Source: an uncultured Tenacibaculum sp. (GTDB lineage: Bacteria > Bacteroidota > Bacteroidia > Flavobacteriales > Flavobacteriaceae). From it: DNA of 64,000 nucleotides. Shown here piece after piece: positions 51,850 through 60,191 of this stretch. Position 1 is the stretch's first letter. Each line of letters opens with the position of its first letter. The stretch is from NCBI RefSeq assembly GCF_947494125.1, contig NZ_CANLTU010000010.1, positions 62,001 through 126,000 of the forward strand, read 5' to 3'. Below the pieces are notes generated by a model. That model was given only the letters and a program-made list of their open reading frames with translations, did no database searches and was not told where the DNA came from. Made by a program: the position numbers and the translations under genes.

Positions 51850-51904
51850 CCAACCTAATTAGAGGTATATAAAGAATAAAGTTCCGCATATAAATAAGTT
51901 GGGC
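51850..51904 (+). repeat. Possible degenerate attC-like site before cassette 1
   Basis: GCCAACCTAATTA (51850-51862) is partly complementary to TAAATAAGTTGGGC (51891-51904). The inner parts GTATAT and CATATA are also complementary. This is the shape of a short attC, but its left core does not match RYYYAAC. Low confidence on its own; its right core GTTGGGC is the edge of cassette 1. Confidence 0.35.
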
Positions 51905-51917
51905 ATAATTTAAGCGA

Positions 51918-52484
51918 ATGAACATAAATCGAATTTTTAGTTTAATTTTTACACTTGTGATTTTAACAAGTTGTGCGGATTCTAATAAAAAATTAAAATT
52001 TCAGGAGTCTGATAAGAAAAAGTTGATTCTGCAAGAAAACATTCTCTCAAAAGAGTATCTGAAAACAGTTGAATTTAAGAATCATCTTTACTCAAAAGCA
52101 TTCGACACGATTACAGCAGAAACTTCATACGAATACGAATCTGAACTTTGGAAACAAAATAAAATGATTGGTGGTTTTATTACTTCAACTTATGTTCACC
52201 CAATGTCTGACTTAAATGAAATGAATGAATATTTTTTAGCATATATAGCTGGACACAATTTTGAGGAATTTATCTCACCTTATTTTAGATATGAAAGAAT
52301 ATACGAAATAGAATTACCATTCGAAAAATATCGAATTTACCGCGCATTTAAAAATGACACTTTGGATGTTGGATTAGCGTTTAACATTTTAAAAGAAAAC
52401 AAAATAATATTTACATCAGTTGTCACAAATGACCAATTAGAATTGGAAATTGACAAGCTGATAAAAAAACTGAATGAAATATAA
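51918..52484 (+). CDS. Hypothetical lipoprotein (integron-cassette-like unit 1)
   Basis: 188-aa predicted lipoprotein: signal MNINRIFSLIFTLVILTSC with lipobox LTSC. The mature part has EFKNHLYSKAFDTITAETSY, a YSVELW-free aromatic-rich middle (FEEFISPYFRYERIYEIELP) and a C-terminal VTNDQLELEIDKLIKKLNEI helix. No known domain is recognised. It lies inside a unit bounded by GTTGGGC (13 bases before its ATG) and GCCCAAC (10 bases after its stop). That tight one-gene packing is the form of an integron cassette. Confidence 0.65.
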   Translation: MNINRIFSLIFTLVILTSCADSNKKLKFQESDKKKLILQENILSKEYLKTVEFKNHLYSKAFDTITAETSYEYESELWKQNKMIGGFITSTYVHPMSDLNEMNEYFLAYIAGHNFEEFISPYFRYERIYEIELPFEKYRIYRAFKNDTLDVGLAFNILKENKIIFTSVVTNDQLELEIDKLIKKLNEI

Positions 52485-52493
52485 AAAAACTAT

Positions 52494-52626
52494 GCCCAAC
52501 AATGTATAACCGCAATTACGGCGGATTCGACTACGTCCGAATCCACTCGGAATTGCTAAAGTCTGTGCCAAACCGAAAATTACCACATATTAACCTGTAA
52601 CTGACGGTTATACGAGACCGTTGTCC
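52494..52626 (+). repeat. attC-like recombination site after cassette 1
   Basis: GCCCAAC (52494-52500; fits RYYYAAC) is followed closely by TGTATAACCG. About 90 bases later the complementary CGGTTATA appears (52605-52612), then CGAGACC and GTTG at 52620. The next six bases TTGTCC (52621-52626) belong to the next unit's core. The interior (about 52513-52558) folds further: GCAATT...AATTGC around GGATTCG...CGAATCC. The overall ~130-base imperfect palindrome with the longer right spacer matches attC architecture. It is visibly more G+C-rich than the flanking genes. Confidence 0.55.
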
Positions 52627-52631
52627 ACAAT

Positions 52632-53297
52632 ATGAAAAAGACATTATCATTAATATTAATAATCCTTACAATTGGAATTACAAAAGCTGAAAATATAATT
52701 ACAGCTCAATATCCTGACAAAATCATTTATGAAGGAAAAGAGTTTAATTTAAACTCAAACCCATTAGAACCATATTTTGACAAGAATCCCGAAAATAGAC
52801 CAGAAATGACTTCGACAGCTCTTTGGCGTGGATATGTAGGTCACTTTGAAATAATCGGAAGAGAATTGTTTCTAACTGATATGAAAAAACCTGTTAGTTA
52901 TACCGATGATGATGGAAATTATAAGCAAAAATGGGTTTCAATCTACAAAATGTATTTTCCTAGGCAAGAAAAAGTGAAAATTGACTGGTTTACTGGAATT
53001 CTAATTTTACCACACGGAAAAATGGTTGAATATGTTCATATGGGTTATGCATCGACTTACAATAAATACTGGCTTCTCGAAATCGATAAAGGCAATTTTA
53101 ATGAAGCTCGAAAATATAAAAACAAAGAGTTTGTAAAGTTCAAAAAACGCCAATTTGAAATGTTTGAGAAAACAGAAGAATACAAAAAGTTATATGCAGA
53201 AATGAAAGAGAATGATGAATATAACGATGACAAATTTATAAAGTCTTTTATTTCAGATTTTGTGATAAACTATACGACAAAATTTCTAACTAAATAA
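52632..53297 (+). CDS. Hypothetical secreted protein (integron-cassette-like unit 2)
   Basis: 221 aa with a signal peptide (MKKTLSLILIILTIGITKA). The mature domain has IIYEGKEFNLNSNPLEPYFD, FEIIGRELFLTDMKK, VKIDWFTGILILPHG and KMVEYVHMGYASTYNKYWLL, ending with a charged KF..Y helix. No catalytic motif is seen. It resembles orphan secreted proteins I associate with accessory regions of Bacteroidota and marine bacteria, with no known function. The gene is bounded by GTTGTCC (6 bases upstream of ATG) and GGACAAC (10 bases downstream of the stop), which are exact complements of each other. Confidence 0.65.
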   Translation: MKKTLSLILIILTIGITKAENIITAQYPDKIIYEGKEFNLNSNPLEPYFDKNPENRPEMTSTALWRGYVGHFEIIGRELFLTDMKKPVSYTDDDGNYKQKWVSIYKMYFPRQEKVKIDWFTGILILPHGKMVEYVHMGYASTYNKYWLLEIDKGNFNEARKYKNKEFVKFKKRQFEMFEKTEEYKKLYAEMKENDEYNDDKFIKSFISDFVINYTTKFLTK

Positions 53298-53306
53298 AAT
53301 ACTGTG

Positions 53307-53393
53307 GACAACATCGTATATAATTTATTGCATGGTTCTAGCCTATTTACGAAAGTCTTCGCGGACTTTCTATTTTAGTTTGTATTCATTATA
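53307..53393 (+). repeat. attC-like left half after cassette 2, right half eroded
   Basis: GGACAAC (53307-53313) followed by ATCGTATATAATTTATTGC repeats the layout of the first site (AAC, then GTATA). An inner hairpin GAAAGTC...GACTTTC (53352-53371) is present. No clear GTTRRRY is found before the next ATG at 53397. So the right core is missing or diverged, and the next gene may have joined here by a deletion. Confidence 0.45.
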
Positions 53394-53396
53394 AAA

Positions 53397-54896
53397 ATGA
53401 GAGAAAAGTTAAAATCAATTAATAACATACCTTTTATAACTTGTCTTGTAATACTGTTACTTAATGACTTTTATCTAAAGACAGAATATCACAATTGGCT
53501 AACAGGAAAACTATCTGACTTTTGTGGCATATTTGTTTTCGTATCATTTTGGACAGCGTTATTTCCAAACAAGAAACGAACAGTCTATTTTTCAACAGCT
53601 CTGCTTTTTGTTATTTGGAAAAGCCCTTATTCACAGCCGTTTATTAATTTATTTAGTTACAGTTTATATCCAATTTATAGGGTAATAGATTTAACCGATT
53701 TAATATCTTTATTAATTCTACCAATCTCATATTATTTTAAACCAAAAGACTTTTTCAGATTAAAATTAAGCCCAATTATTTTAGGAACAATAACTCTTTT
53801 TTCATTTTGTGCGACATCAATATCCAAACCAACTCAAAAATTTGAACAACCTCAATACTTGCTTTTTAAAAATGAAGTTAAAAACATAGAGAGCTCTAAC
53901 TACCCAAGCAATTACAAAGTTCACAAACTTGATAGTTTACTTATTGTAAGTATTGCAGAATTGAGAATTGATAAAAGAGCTTCAATAGATGATGAGTACC
54001 ATAAAACACAAGTCTTAAAAAACCTTGATCTTCGTTTTTTAAAACAATTATTAGACGGTTATAGATTAAAAAAGAAATTTTCTGACTTTAAAGAATTGCT
54101 TGATTCTTTAACAATAAATAAATCAACTTCAATTATATTGAAATTTGACTCAATTAATGACCATCTCAATTTTCAATTAACTCGCTTAGATGGTAACTTC
54201 CAAAGATTTAAAGACAATAAACTTATAATAGATGGAAAATATAAAAATGGAATAGAAGATTCAATTTGGACATTTTACAATAATCAAAATAAAATTATTT
54301 CTAAAAAATATTTTGACAATGGAGAATTAATTAAAAAACAGCTATTTGAAAACTCGGAAATTAAATCTGAAATAGATTTTAATACAAGAAACAAAACTAT
54401 AAGAAATAAATATTTTCTTCTTGTAATCATATTTATACTTATAATCTCACTAATCATAAAATGGTATCTAAACTTTAAAAAATCTAAAAAAACAGACATT
54501 ATACTGACTTCTCATTTTTCCAAAATAGCAGCTTCATTTGTTTTGCCAGCAGTAATTCTCGCCATCGCTAAATTATTGTCTTCTTTAATTCCAAATTCAT
54601 ACTCGACATTCTTTCTAGGCGTATTTGGAGAAGCAATTTTGGTATATATTGTAACACTTCCTGCGCTATTATTAGTTTTCTATATTATAAAACAGATAAC
54701 TGAACTTGACTTGATTTATTACATTTTTATTTTTGCTTTGTCAATTATACTAATAGAAGAATGGGTATATTTAAAAGAAATAATAATATTAAACGAAATG
54801 CCAATAATAGCTATACATAATGCGAGTTATTTGTTAAACGAGAAGTTATTACATTTGATTAATCCCGCCAATATTTTAATTTGGTGTTTAAAGTAA
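53397..54896 (+). CDS. Polytopic membrane protein with MORN-like segment, unknown function
   Basis: 499 aa with no signal peptide. About five N-terminal membrane segments (residues about 15-165, for example IPFITCLVILLLNDFYL and FVFVSFWTALFPNK) are followed by a soluble helical section (about 170-290). A short MORN-like piece (IDGKYKNGIEDSIWTFYNNQ and ISKKYFDNGELIKKQ, about 280-320) comes next, then four or five C-terminal membrane helices (about 345-498). No family is recognised; the topology suggests two membrane domains around a cytosolic or periplasmic sensor. It lies just past the eroded attC-like half site. A small membrane protein gene follows after 31 bp. Confidence 0.6.
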   Translation: MREKLKSINNIPFITCLVILLLNDFYLKTEYHNWLTGKLSDFCGIFVFVSFWTALFPNKKRTVYFSTALLFVIWKSPYSQPFINLFSYSLYPIYRVIDLTDLISLLILPISYYFKPKDFFRLKLSPIILGTITLFSFCATSISKPTQKFEQPQYLLFKNEVKNIESSNYPSNYKVHKLDSLLIVSIAELRIDKRASIDDEYHKTQVLKNLDLRFLKQLLDGYRLKKKFSDFKELLDSLTINKSTSIILKFDSINDHLNFQLTRLDGNFQRFKDNKLIIDGKYKNGIEDSIWTFYNNQNKIISKKYFDNGELIKKQLFENSEIKSEIDFNTRNKTIRNKYFLLVIIFILIISLIIKWYLNFKKSKKTDIILTSHFSKIAASFVLPAVILAIAKLLSSLIPNSYSTFFLGVFGEAILVYIVTLPALLLVFYIIKQITELDLIYYIFIFALSIILIEEWVYLKEIIILNEMPIIAIHNASYLLNEKLLHLINPANILIWCLK

Positions 54897-54927
54897 AAAA
54901 TATCAAATTTGAAAAATATTTGAAAAA

Positions 54928-55386
54928 GTGAATAAAGCAAAACTATTATTATACGCATTAACCATACTAGCAGCATTGGTTATTTTAATTGATTTTTCCT
55001 TACCTGGTAAGGTATTTACTGAGGATGTTATAAATATAAAAAAGGAAACACAACAATACTACAATGCAGGTGGTAATTCTCACAGCTCATACAAGGTAAT
55101 TACATCTAAACATCAGTTTTCAATATCTGAAGATTTTGCGAAGTCAATACAGAATAAAAAAATTAAGTATTCGGAATCTTTAATATTCAAAGAAATAAAT
55201 AGATATGAATTACTTTCATCTGAAAAAAGTGCCATCTATTCTTTTAGAATAGCATCAGGATTAGCCCTTCCTCTAATTGTTATTTTTACTATTATAATAG
55301 CTTATAAGTTTAAAAAGGATATTAATATTTTAATATTTGTTCTTCAAGTTCTATTATTGGCTAACCTTATAATGCTAATACTATAA
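54928..55386 (+). CDS. Small membrane protein of unknown function
   Basis: 152 aa from a GTG start at 54928. One N-terminal membrane helix (LLLYALTILAALVILIDFSL) leads to a ~85-residue exposed domain (KKETQQYYNAGGNSHSSYKV). Two more membrane helices close the protein (ASGLALPLIVIFTIIIAYKF and ILIFVLQVLLLANLIMLIL). No recognised family. Probably in one transcript with the preceding membrane protein gene. Confidence 0.55.
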   Translation: MNKAKLLLYALTILAALVILIDFSLPGKVFTEDVINIKKETQQYYNAGGNSHSSYKVITSKHQFSISEDFAKSIQNKKIKYSESLIFKEINRYELLSSEKSAIYSFRIASGLALPLIVIFTIIIAYKFKKDINILIFVLQVLLLANLIMLIL

Positions 55387-55481
55387 AAGAAGTTACCAAT
55401 TATGTATAAAACTTATAGATAATTAAAGTTAAGACATAGTAAAGTATTTATACTACTTATGGGGTGTGTTGTTATGAATGA

Positions 55482-55562
55482 GTGACTAATTACAAGGCTA
55501 AATATCCAAATTCTACAACAAAAATGGCTAAAAAGGCTTTGGAAGTTCTCAGAAAACTTTAA
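55482..55562 (+). pseudogene. 3' remnant of a TPR-type protein gene
   Basis: A 26-codon open frame encodes TNYKAKYPNSTTKMAKKALE followed by VLRKL and a stop. This is the typical C-terminal signature of tetratricopeptide proteins (Y..xYPxS..A..A...L..L). Upstream in the same frame there is an immediate stop (55479-55481), and no matching N-terminal part lies in the ~95 bases back to the previous gene. The fragment therefore looks like the tail left by a deletion or by insertion of the neighbouring island. Confidence 0.5.
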
Positions 55563-55590
55563 TTTTAATAATCTTGAGTCATCCTAAAAA

Positions 55591-56670
55591 ATGAATAGAA
55601 TAATCCAAATAATAATATTTTTTTTAGTTTTAATTTCTTGTAATAAAGAAGTTATAAACTCCCCTAATCCAGAGAGTGGAAATTCTGAATTAATTTCTGC
55701 TGTTGATATTTCAAGGTATCCAGAAATATCGAATTCAAATCCTACATTTTATGATTTGGGTGGAAGTCAAAAAGATTTTTTAACAATACTTAAAGAGAAT
55801 GGGGTTAATACTGTTAGATTAAGACTTTGGGTAAATCCACTTAATGAACATTCTGGATTTAATGAAGTAAAACAGTTTTCTCAAACTTTAAAAGCTTATG
55901 GTTTTAAAATTTGGCTAACCCTTCATTATTCAGATACTTGGGCAGACCCAGCTCATCAAGAAACTCCAGTGCAGTGGCAAGGAATAACTTTTGCTCAATT
56001 AAAAGGTAATGTATACAACTATACTGAAAAAATAATGAACGAAATACAACCTGATTATATTCAGATTGGTAATGAAATAAATACTGGTTTTCTCCATCCT
56101 TATGGAAATATTTCAACTAATTTTCAGCAATTTGTAGAATTAATGAGTCAAGGAATTACAGCTGTAAGAGCAAATTCAAATGACACCGAAATAATTTTAC
56201 ATTTTGCCGGTATAGAAAATTCTGATTGGTTTTTTAATCAAGTGAGTACATTAGATTATGATATTATTGGTTTATCGTATTATCCAATATGGCATGGAAA
56301 ATCTTTAGAGAACCTTAAAACTAAAATGCAGTATTTAAGTAAAGTTCATAATAAGAAAATACTAATTGCTGAAACTGCTTATCCTTTTACCCTCGAATGG
56401 AATGATTGGACAAACAACATTGTTGGTTTAGAGGAGCAACTAATTTTACCAGGATTTCCTGCAACAATTGAAGGGCAGAAAAAATTTATAAAACAAATAA
56501 AAAAATTAACTAGTGAAGTAGAAAATGGAATAGGATTTTGTTATTGGGGTGCCGAACTAATTGCTTGGAAAGGAAATAAATCTACAGAAGCTTCTCCTTG
56601 GGAGAATCAAGCATTATTTAACTTTGATAATAAAGCCTTACCTGTATTATTAGAATTTAAAACTGAATAA
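55591..56670 (+). CDS. GH53 arabinogalactan endo-beta-1,4-galactanase, lipoprotein
   Basis: Endo-galactanase cutting beta-1,4-galactan of pectin side chains; 359 aa. The short signal ends ISCNKE (lipobox LISC, Cys18), so it is probably surface or periplasm anchored. GH53 features in order: AVDISRYPEI, NGVNTVRLRLWVNP, IWLTLHYSDTWADPAHQ, the acid/base Glu in IQIGNEINTGFLHPYG (about 159) and the nucleophile Glu in LIAETAYPFT (about 262). GFCYWGAELIAWKG gives the C-terminal strand. No SusC/SusD pair is adjacent, so this is not a full polysaccharide utilization locus. Confidence 0.9.
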   Translation: MNRIIQIIIFFLVLISCNKEVINSPNPESGNSELISAVDISRYPEISNSNPTFYDLGGSQKDFLTILKENGVNTVRLRLWVNPLNEHSGFNEVKQFSQTLKAYGFKIWLTLHYSDTWADPAHQETPVQWQGITFAQLKGNVYNYTEKIMNEIQPDYIQIGNEINTGFLHPYGNISTNFQQFVELMSQGITAVRANSNDTEIILHFAGIENSDWFFNQVSTLDYDIIGLSYYPIWHGKSLENLKTKMQYLSKVHNKKILIAETAYPFTLEWNDWTNNIVGLEEQLILPGFPATIEGQKKFIKQIKKLTSEVENGIGFCYWGAELIAWKGNKSTEASPWENQALFNFDNKALPVLLEFKTE

Positions 56671-56711
56671 AAAACAACTTCTAAAATTGTAATAATTAAT
56701 CATAAATAAAA

Positions 56712-57155
56712 ATGAAACAAACAATTAGGAATCTTGAAGAGTTATTAAAAAAAGGGTTGAAATATTTATCTCAATTTTCAGAATTGGAAATAAGTAAAAA
56801 AATAGATGTTGATAAATGGTCTAAAAAAGAAATTTTAGGTCATTTAATTGACTCTGGAATTAATAACCTTCAACGATTTACAGAGATTCAATTCGAAAGC
56901 AAACCTTATAGAATAAGAAAATACGAACAAAATAAATTAGTGAAGGTTAATGATTATCAAAATGCTGAAATTAAGGAGCTTCTTAATTTTTGGGTCTCTA
57001 TTAATAATAGGATTCTTAACTTAATGAAATTACAAACAGAAAAAACACTTAATTATAAAATTGAATTGGATAAAGATAATATCTCAGATTTACGGTTTTT
57101 AATGACTGACTATGTGAATCATATAGAGCATCACTTAAATCAAATTATGAAATAA
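56712..57155 (+). CDS. DinB-family protein (DinB_2), second copy in the window
   Basis: 147-aa cytosolic helical bundle. The metal-site histidines appear as KKEILGHLIDSGINNLQRF (His about 48) and DYVNHIEHHLNQI (His about 140, 141). The substrate is unknown. It lies 41 bp after the galactanase on the same strand. Confidence 0.8.
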   Translation: MKQTIRNLEELLKKGLKYLSQFSELEISKKIDVDKWSKKEILGHLIDSGINNLQRFTEIQFESKPYRIRKYEQNKLVKVNDYQNAEIKELLNFWVSINNRILNLMKLQTEKTLNYKIELDKDNISDLRFLMTDYVNHIEHHLNQIMK

Positions 57156-57164
57156 AAACTATAA

Positions 57165-57199
57165 AAAAAGTCTAACCTTTATAAGTCAGACTCTTTTTA
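57165..57199. terminator. Convergent terminator between DinB and DUF4345-like genes
   Basis: AGTCTAAC (57169-57176) and GTCAGACT (57185-57192) form a stem with one non-Watson-Crick pair. A's lie to the left and T's to the right, so both convergent genes can use it. Confidence 0.7.
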
Positions 57200-57223
57200 T
57201 TCAATATATAATTGACTTAAATA

Positions 57224-57613
57224 TTATATAGTTACAAGACTTACCAAACAAATTATATTTAATGTAGCTAAAACTAATTCTGAGGCTAATCCTTGAGTTA
57301 TTAATTTATTTGGCTTTCCGTCTAAACTAATACTCAACATCCTCCCTATTCCAAATCCTAGAAAAATTAATATTGCTACTACAAATGAAGTGAAGGTTAA
57401 TTTAGAAACTATTATTCCAAGTAAAATAATAATTCCTCCCAATAGCATAACTCCACTTACTCCTCTCATTTCATTCAATAAACTAGCATCTTTCTCTAAT
57501 TTAATTCCTGAATTCTTTAAATACGTTTTTATAGGATTGCTCAATCTCATCATACCTACAAATAATAATAAGCTTCCTGATAATGCTAACGTAATAATTT
57601 TAAAAATTTCCAT
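57224..57613 (-). CDS. DUF4345-like four-helix membrane protein
   Basis: 129 aa from the ATG at 57613 (MEIFKIITLALSGSLLLF). The longer in-frame form begins with TTG 33 bases earlier and is less likely. It has four hydrophobic helices: about 1-22, 42-62 (GVMLLGGIIILLGIIV), 66-87 (FTSFVVAILIFLGFGIG) and 105-127. Between helices it has the polar LSNPIKTYLKNSGI and SLDGKPNKLI. It fits the DUF4345 family; function unknown. Confidence 0.7.
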   Translation of the reverse strand: MEIFKIITLALSGSLLLFVGMMRLSNPIKTYLKNSGIKLEKDASLLNEMRGVSGVMLLGGIIILLGIIVSKLTFTSFVVAILIFLGFGIGRMLSISLDGKPNKLITQGLASELVLATLNIICLVSLVTI

Positions 57614-57703
57614 TTTAATTCTCTTTAGTTTTTTAGTACACTGCAAACTTAAAACAAACTGATGACAGCGGTATGTCAGGGGTATATTTTAATCTTAAAA
57701 AAA

Positions 57704-58339
57704 TTATTTTATTTCTATTTTTTCACCCAAAAACTTAGGTTTAACTCCAAATAAAATATCAATAAAAACTTTTGTTCTCGCTAAATACTCTCGCAATTTA
57801 ACTTTTAAACCATAACGTCCTGAAACATCTTTAGCGTTGAATCCAATCGCTTCAATCTCATGATTATGTGCTAAATAAATAGCTCTTTCGTTATGGAATT
57901 TTTGTGATATTATGGTAACCTTATCTTGTCCGAAAATTTCTTTGCATCTAACTACAGAATCTAAGGTTCTAAACCCAGCATAATCTAAGAATATTTTATC
58001 TTCTGGTATTCCATATTTAATTAATTCATTTTTAAAATCGGTAGGTTCATCATAACTTTTATTTCCATTATCTCCACTTATTAGTACAAAATCAATTTTC
58101 CCTTTTTTAAATAATTCAACTGTAGCCTCAATTCTATATTTAAAATACAAATTAACCATTCCATTACTTAGCATTTTGGCTGTTCCTAGAACAAGTCCAA
58201 CTTTGTTTTTCTTTATTTCTGAAGCATTAGAAAAAGTTTTTCCTTTTGCATAGCTTTCTATTGAATAATTTGAAATTAGGATTATCAATAATGGGAATAA
58301 TACTACAAACAATATTATACTATATTTTTTCTTTTTCAT
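57704..58339 (-). CDS. SanA/YdcF-like (DUF218) membrane-anchored protein
   Basis: 211 aa with a membrane anchor at residues about 5-22 (YSIILFVVLFPLLIILI). The DUF218 domain follows: GLVLGTAKMLSNGMVNLYFK, the conserved FVLISGDNG, a DEPTDFKNELIKYGIPEDKI helix and RTLDSVVRCKEIFGQ, then VTIISQKFHNERAIYLAH. It resembles SanA, linked in Enterobacteria to envelope permeability and vancomycin exclusion at high temperature. The biochemical activity is unknown. Confidence 0.85.
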   Translation of the reverse strand: MKKKKYSIILFVVLFPLLIILISNYSIESYAKGKTFSNASEIKKNKVGLVLGTAKMLSNGMVNLYFKYRIEATVELFKKGKIDFVLISGDNGNKSYDEPTDFKNELIKYGIPEDKIFLDYAGFRTLDSVVRCKEIFGQDKVTIISQKFHNERAIYLAHNHEIEAIGFNAKDVSGRYGLKVKLREYLARTKVFIDILFGVKPKFLGEKIEIK

Positions 58340-58434
58340 GCATTTATTAATTATTTCATATAATATATAAACTTAAATAATTATTTTTTTAAACAAAAAT
58401 AACTTCTTAATAAACTCAAAAATTTATGATAAAA

Positions 58435-58470
58435 AAAAGAGGCATTTATAAACATATAAATACCTCTTTT
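58435..58470 (-). terminator. Terminator of the leu operon
   Basis: 16-base arms (58435-58450 and 58455-58470) containing AAAGAGG and CCTCTTT pair with one G-U on the minus strand. T's follow on the minus strand, 20 bases after the leuB stop. Confidence 0.75.
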
Positions 58471-58489
58471 AATTGCATGTAATAATCAA

Positions 58490-59605
58490 TTATATAATGG
58501 TGCTCTGCCCCATATGTATATTTTGAAAATTTAAATTACTATCTTCTTGATTATAAATATAATCAGCTATAAAATCTCCAACCTTACTGGTTCCAAAATT
58601 AGTATCAGACTTAATATCTTCAGTTGTAATTCCTAATTCTAATGATTTTTGTACTGCTTTCTCTATTGCTGCTGCCTCATTATGTAACCCTATATGTTTT
58701 AATAACATTGCTGCTGATAAAATAGATGCTAATGGATTAGCTATATCTTTTCCTGTAGCTTGTGGAAAAGAACCATGAATTGGCTCAAACAAAGCATTCT
58801 CTATTCCAACTGAAGCAGATGCCAACAATCCAATAGAACCTCCAATAACACTTGCTTCATCACTAATAATATCTCCAAATAAATTCTCTGTTAAAATTAC
58901 ATCAAACTGCTTAGGATTTAAAATTAATTGCATTGCTGCATTATCTACAAATAAGAAATCTAAGATTACATCTGGATATTGGCTTGCCAAAACTGTAACG
59001 GTTTTTCTCCATAAACGAGAAGTTTCTAATACATTTGCCTTGTCAACTAAAGTTAGTTTTTTACGCCTGTTTTGTGCTTCTTTAAAAGCTAAGTGTGCAA
59101 TGCGTTCTATTTCTTCAACTGAATAAGAACAACCATCAAATGCTATTTTACCATCATCACTTAATTCTTTTATTCCAAAATATATTCCACCAGTTAATTC
59201 TCTATAAATAGAAATATCAGTGTTTTTTATAATCTCCTTTTTTAATGGAGAATTTTCAATTAATTGGTCATATGCTTTGACGGGTCTAACATTACAAAAT
59301 AATCCTAATTCTTTTCGTAATTTTAATAAACCTTGTTCAGGTCTCACTTTAGCACTTGGATCATTATCATATTTTGGATGACCAATAGCTCCAAATAAAA
59401 TTGCATCTGACTTTTTGCAAATTGTTAATGTATCATCTGGTAAAGGATTTCCAGTAGTATCAATGGCACAAGCTCCCATCATTGCTTCTTTATAAATAAA
59501 AGTATGATCGTAAACATGTGCAATTGCATTTAATGCTTTTTTTGCTTGTTCAATAACTTCAGGTCCAATACCATCTCCTGGAATAACTGCTATTTTGTAT
59601 TTCAT
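58490..59605 (-). CDS. leuB: 3-Isopropylmalate dehydrogenase
   Basis: Oxidative decarboxylation of 3-isopropylmalate, third step of leucine synthesis; 371 aa, NAD-dependent, cytosolic. GDGIGPEVIEQAKKALNAIA opens the fold; RELTGGIYFG, VDKANVLETSRLWR, DFLFVDNAAMQLILNPK and NLFGDIISDEAS are active-site blocks. EPIHGSFPQATGKDIANP binds NAD+. The C-terminal tail (NLNFQNIHMGQSTII) extends a little beyond other LeuB. Last gene of leuACDB; only 6 bp after leuD. Confidence 0.96.
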   Translation of the reverse strand: MKYKIAVIPGDGIGPEVIEQAKKALNAIAHVYDHTFIYKEAMMGACAIDTTGNPLPDDTLTICKKSDAILFGAIGHPKYDNDPSAKVRPEQGLLKLRKELGLFCNVRPVKAYDQLIENSPLKKEIIKNTDISIYRELTGGIYFGIKELSDDGKIAFDGCSYSVEEIERIAHLAFKEAQNRRKKLTLVDKANVLETSRLWRKTVTVLASQYPDVILDFLFVDNAAMQLILNPKQFDVILTENLFGDIISDEASVIGGSIGLLASASVGIENALFEPIHGSFPQATGKDIANPLASILSAAMLLKHIGLHNEAAAIEKAVQKSLELGITTEDIKSDTNFGTSKVGDFIADYIYNQEDSNLNFQNIHMGQSTII

Positions 59606-59611
59606 AATTTT

Positions 59612-60190
59612 TTATAATGTTGCTTCAAAAGCTTTTATTTTATCTTTCTTACTTATTAAAAAATCAATATCATCATACCCATTAAGCATGCATAGTTTTT
59701 TATATTGATCAATTTCAAATTCACTATTTCCAATAGGTGTTTTTAGCACTTGATTATCTAAATCAACTATAAGAATAGTATCAGGGACTTCTGTAACTTT
59801 TTTTATTAAATCTTTTAAGTACTCTTTAGATACTTGAATAGGTAAAATTCCATTATTTAATGCATTACCTTTAAAGATATCTGCAAAAAAACTACTAATA
59901 ACTACTTTAAAACCGTACCCAGATAATGCCCATGCTGCATGCTCTCTACTAGAACCACATCCAAAATTATCTCCAGCAATTAATATACTTCCTTGATAGT
60001 TATTATTATTTAAAACAAAATCATAATTCACATTTCCATCTTTATGAAAACGCCAATCTCTAAATACATTATCTCCAAATCCTTTTTTATCTGTTGCTTT
60101 TAAAAAACGTGCTGGAATTATTTGATCGGTATCAACATTCTCTGTAGATAATGGAATTGCTGTATCTATTAATTTCTCAAACTTTTCCAT
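59612..60190 (-). CDS. leuD: 3-Isopropylmalate dehydratase small subunit
   Basis: Small (swivel-domain) subunit of the LeuCD isomerase, 192 aa. Signature motifs are [19 protein letters not shown] and the aconitase swivel loop [17 protein letters not shown] (about 72-88). [16 protein letters not shown] follows. It is cytosolic and works as a heterodimer with LeuC. One base separates the LeuC stop from its ATG, so the two are translationally coupled. Confidence 0.96.
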   Translation of the reverse strand: MEKFEKLIDTAIPLSTENVDTDQIIPARFLKATDKKGFGDNVFRDWRFHKDGNVNYDFVLNNNNYQGSILIAGDNFGCGSSREHAAWALSGYGFKVVISSFFADIFKGNALNNGILPIQVSKEYLKDLIKKVTEVPDTILIVDLDNQVLKTPIGNSEFEIDQYKKLCMLNGYDDIDFLISKKDKIKAFEATL

Positions 60191-60191
60191 C

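Larger units (their letters stand above)
51255..51917. other. Gene-free accessory region with 41-bp repeat and a cassette edge
   Basis: 663 bases without a supported gene. It holds the 41-bp tandem repeat (51406-51665), a following AT-rich stretch, a degenerate palindrome (GCCAACC at 51850-51856 against GTTGGGC at 51898-51904) and the integron-like core GTTGGGC 13 bases before the next ATG. Confidence 0.6.

Noticed and set aside
55591..56670. Polysaccharide utilization locus
   Set aside because: There is a GH53 galactanase but no SusC/SusD pair, regulator or further glycosidases nearby.
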